Positions 63,085 to 64,000 of a stretch of 64,000 bases of DNA are shown here, one piece after another. Source of the DNA: Mycobacterium hubeiense. GTDB taxonomy: Bacteria > Actinomycetota > Actinomycetes > Mycobacteriales > Mycobacteriaceae. Under the pieces are notes generated by a model. It worked only from the letters and a program-made list of their open reading frames with translations. It was not told the origin of the DNA and did no database searches. Each line of letters starts with the position of its first letter. Position 1 is the first letter of the stretch. The stretch covers positions 20,918 through 84,917 of the forward strand of contig NZ_PIZU01000009.1 in the NCBI RefSeq assembly GCF_002838065.1. The letters are read 5' to 3'. The translations under genes and the position numbers were made by a program.

Positions 63085-64000
63085 GGCAAATCCTTATCGC
63101 CGTCGGTATCGCGCTGACGGTGTCGATCCTGTTGACCCCGGCGCTGATCCGGCTGTTCACCAGCCAGGGGTTCGGCCATGAGATCCGCGAGGACGGACCG
63201 CCCAGTCATCAGAAGAAGCGCGGCACGCCGTCGATGGGCGGCGTCGCCATCCTGGCGGGTATCTGGGCCAGCTACCTGGGCACCCACCTGGTCGGATTGG
63301 CCCTGGACGGGCAGGGCCCGTCCGCGTCCGGACTGCTGGTGCTGGGCCTGGCCACCGCGCTGGGCGCCGTCGGCTTCGTCGACGACCTGATCAAGATCCG
63401 GCGCGCCCGCAACCTCGGCCTGAACAAGACCGCCAAGACCGTCGGCATCCTGCTGGCCGCCGTGATCTTCGGCGTCCTGGCGCTGCAGTTCCGCAACGGC
63501 GAGGGCCTGACGCCGGCCAGTGCCGAGCTGTCTTACGTGCGCGAAATCGCCACGGTCACACTGGCGCCCGCGATCTTCGTATTGTTCTGCGTGGTCATCG
63601 TCAGCGCCTGGTCCAACGCGGTGAACTTCACCGACGGGCTGGACGGGCTGGCCGCGGGGGCGATGGCGATGGTGTGCGCGGCCTATGTGCTGATCACCTT
63701 CTGGCAGTACCGCAACGCGTGCGCCACCAGCCCGGGCCTGGGCTGCTACAACGTGCGCGACCCGCTGGACCTCGCGCTGATCGCCGCCGCGACCGCCGGG
63801 GCCTGCATCGGCTTTCTGTGGTGGAACGCCGCACCGGCCAAGATCTTCATGGGCGACACCGGCTCGCTCGCGCTGGGCGGCATCATCGCCGGACTGTCGG
63901 TGACCAGCCGCACCGAAATGCTGGCGGTGGTGCTCGGCGCGCTGTTCGTCGCCGAGGTCACCTCCGTCGTCGTGCAGATCCTGGCGTTCCGCACCACCGG
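63081..64000 (+). CDS. mraY: Phospho-MurNAc-pentapeptide transferase MraY (3' end outside window)
   Basis: Reading from the ATG at 63081 ([20 protein letters not shown]) the frame is open to the window end, giving 306 residues. MraY motifs: [10 protein letters not shown], the acidic [20 protein letters not shown], and [12 protein letters not shown], with about eight membrane helices so far. It transfers phospho-MurNAc-pentapeptide to decaprenyl phosphate, making lipid I; called murX in mycobacteria. Truncated shortly before its expected C terminus. Confidence 0.96.
   Translation, partial: MRQILIAVGIALTVSILLTPALIRLFTSQGFGHEIREDGPPSHQKKRGTPSMGGVAILAGIWASYLGTHLVGLALDGQGPSASGLLVLGLATALGAVGFVDDLIKIRRARNLGLNKTAKTVGILLAAVIFGVLALQFRNGEGLTPASAELSYVREIATVTLAPAIFVLFCVVIVSAWSNAVNFTDGLDGLAAGAMAMVCAAYVLITFWQYRNACATSPGLGCYNVRDPLDLALIAAATAGACIGFLWWNAAPAKIFMGDTGSLALGGIIAGLSVTSRTEMLAVVLGALFVAEVTSVVVQILAFRTT

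Overview
This window is a GC-rich chromosomal segment from a mycobacterium, most likely a Mycolicibacterium-type environmental species. Marker genes include mmpS3, the split cytochrome bcc-aa3 genes with a di-heme qcrC, the mannan genes pimB/mptA, an EphD-type hydrolase-SDR fusion, pknL, lppM, murX-type mraY and an F420-dependent LLM oxidoreductase. The gene order follows, in inverted orientation, the region I know from M. tuberculosis H37Rv as roughly Rv2220 (glnA1) down to Rv2156c (murX). It is housekeeping and cell-envelope sequence. I see no insertion sequence, prophage, CRISPR array, tRNA or rRNA gene, and coding density is very high. No gap between annotated genes exceeds 300 bases; the longest is the ~298-base mra-operon leader (55199-55496).

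Region by region. 1-3300: end of a PaaI-type thioesterase, an LLM oxidoreductase, an apparently secreted asparaginase, DoxX and D-aminoacyl-tRNA deacylase. 3300-10430: glnA, RDD membrane protein, DUF4191 protein, then lipA-lipB-epimerase-dlaT (lipoate synthesis and the lipoylated E2 that uses it). 10580-17650: a small conserved gene, ephD, leucyl aminopeptidase, a class III adenylate cyclase, gcvT and ilvE. 17690-20810: cobS-cobT-cobU-DUF3043 operon (late B12 assembly). 20900-25010: HesB/ErpA-type Fe-S protein, a proline-rich membrane protein, adenosine kinase, asnB. 25100-32620: respiratory genes ctaC-ctaF-mmpS3-DUF2561 converging on ctaE-qcrC-qcrA-qcrB. 32680-37910: trpD, a DEDDh/UvrC-type nuclease, a four-cysteine small protein, the RipC-type hydrolase and a peptidase-MA-like metalloprotein. 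37900-53170: envelope lipids and glycans (pimB, fadD15, an SRPBCC-ArsA-acyltransferase cluster, a GT87 mannosyltransferase, mptA, idsA2) interleaved with RNase AS, aroG, an LpqE-like lipoprotein and pknL with its DNA-binding partner. 53260-55200: lppM, a GNAT enzyme, a DUF3040 protein. 55200-64000: mraZ-rsmH-ftsL-like-pbpB-murE-murF-mraY, the start of the division and cell-wall cluster, cut by the window end.

There is no obvious new defence or biosynthetic island. The less ordinary signals are small: a 27-bp in-frame tandem repeat in the cytoplasmic tail of qcrC; an ArsA-like ATPase whose P-loop lies upstream of every ATG/GTG/TTG and so seems to start at CTG; a possible ATC-started small ORF beside ilvE; an RsmH N-terminal extension that must start inside mraZ; a four-box MraZ operator overlapping a -10-like hexamer; and a recurring '-10 hexamer, six or seven bases, start codon' layout that suggests many leaderless mRNAs.
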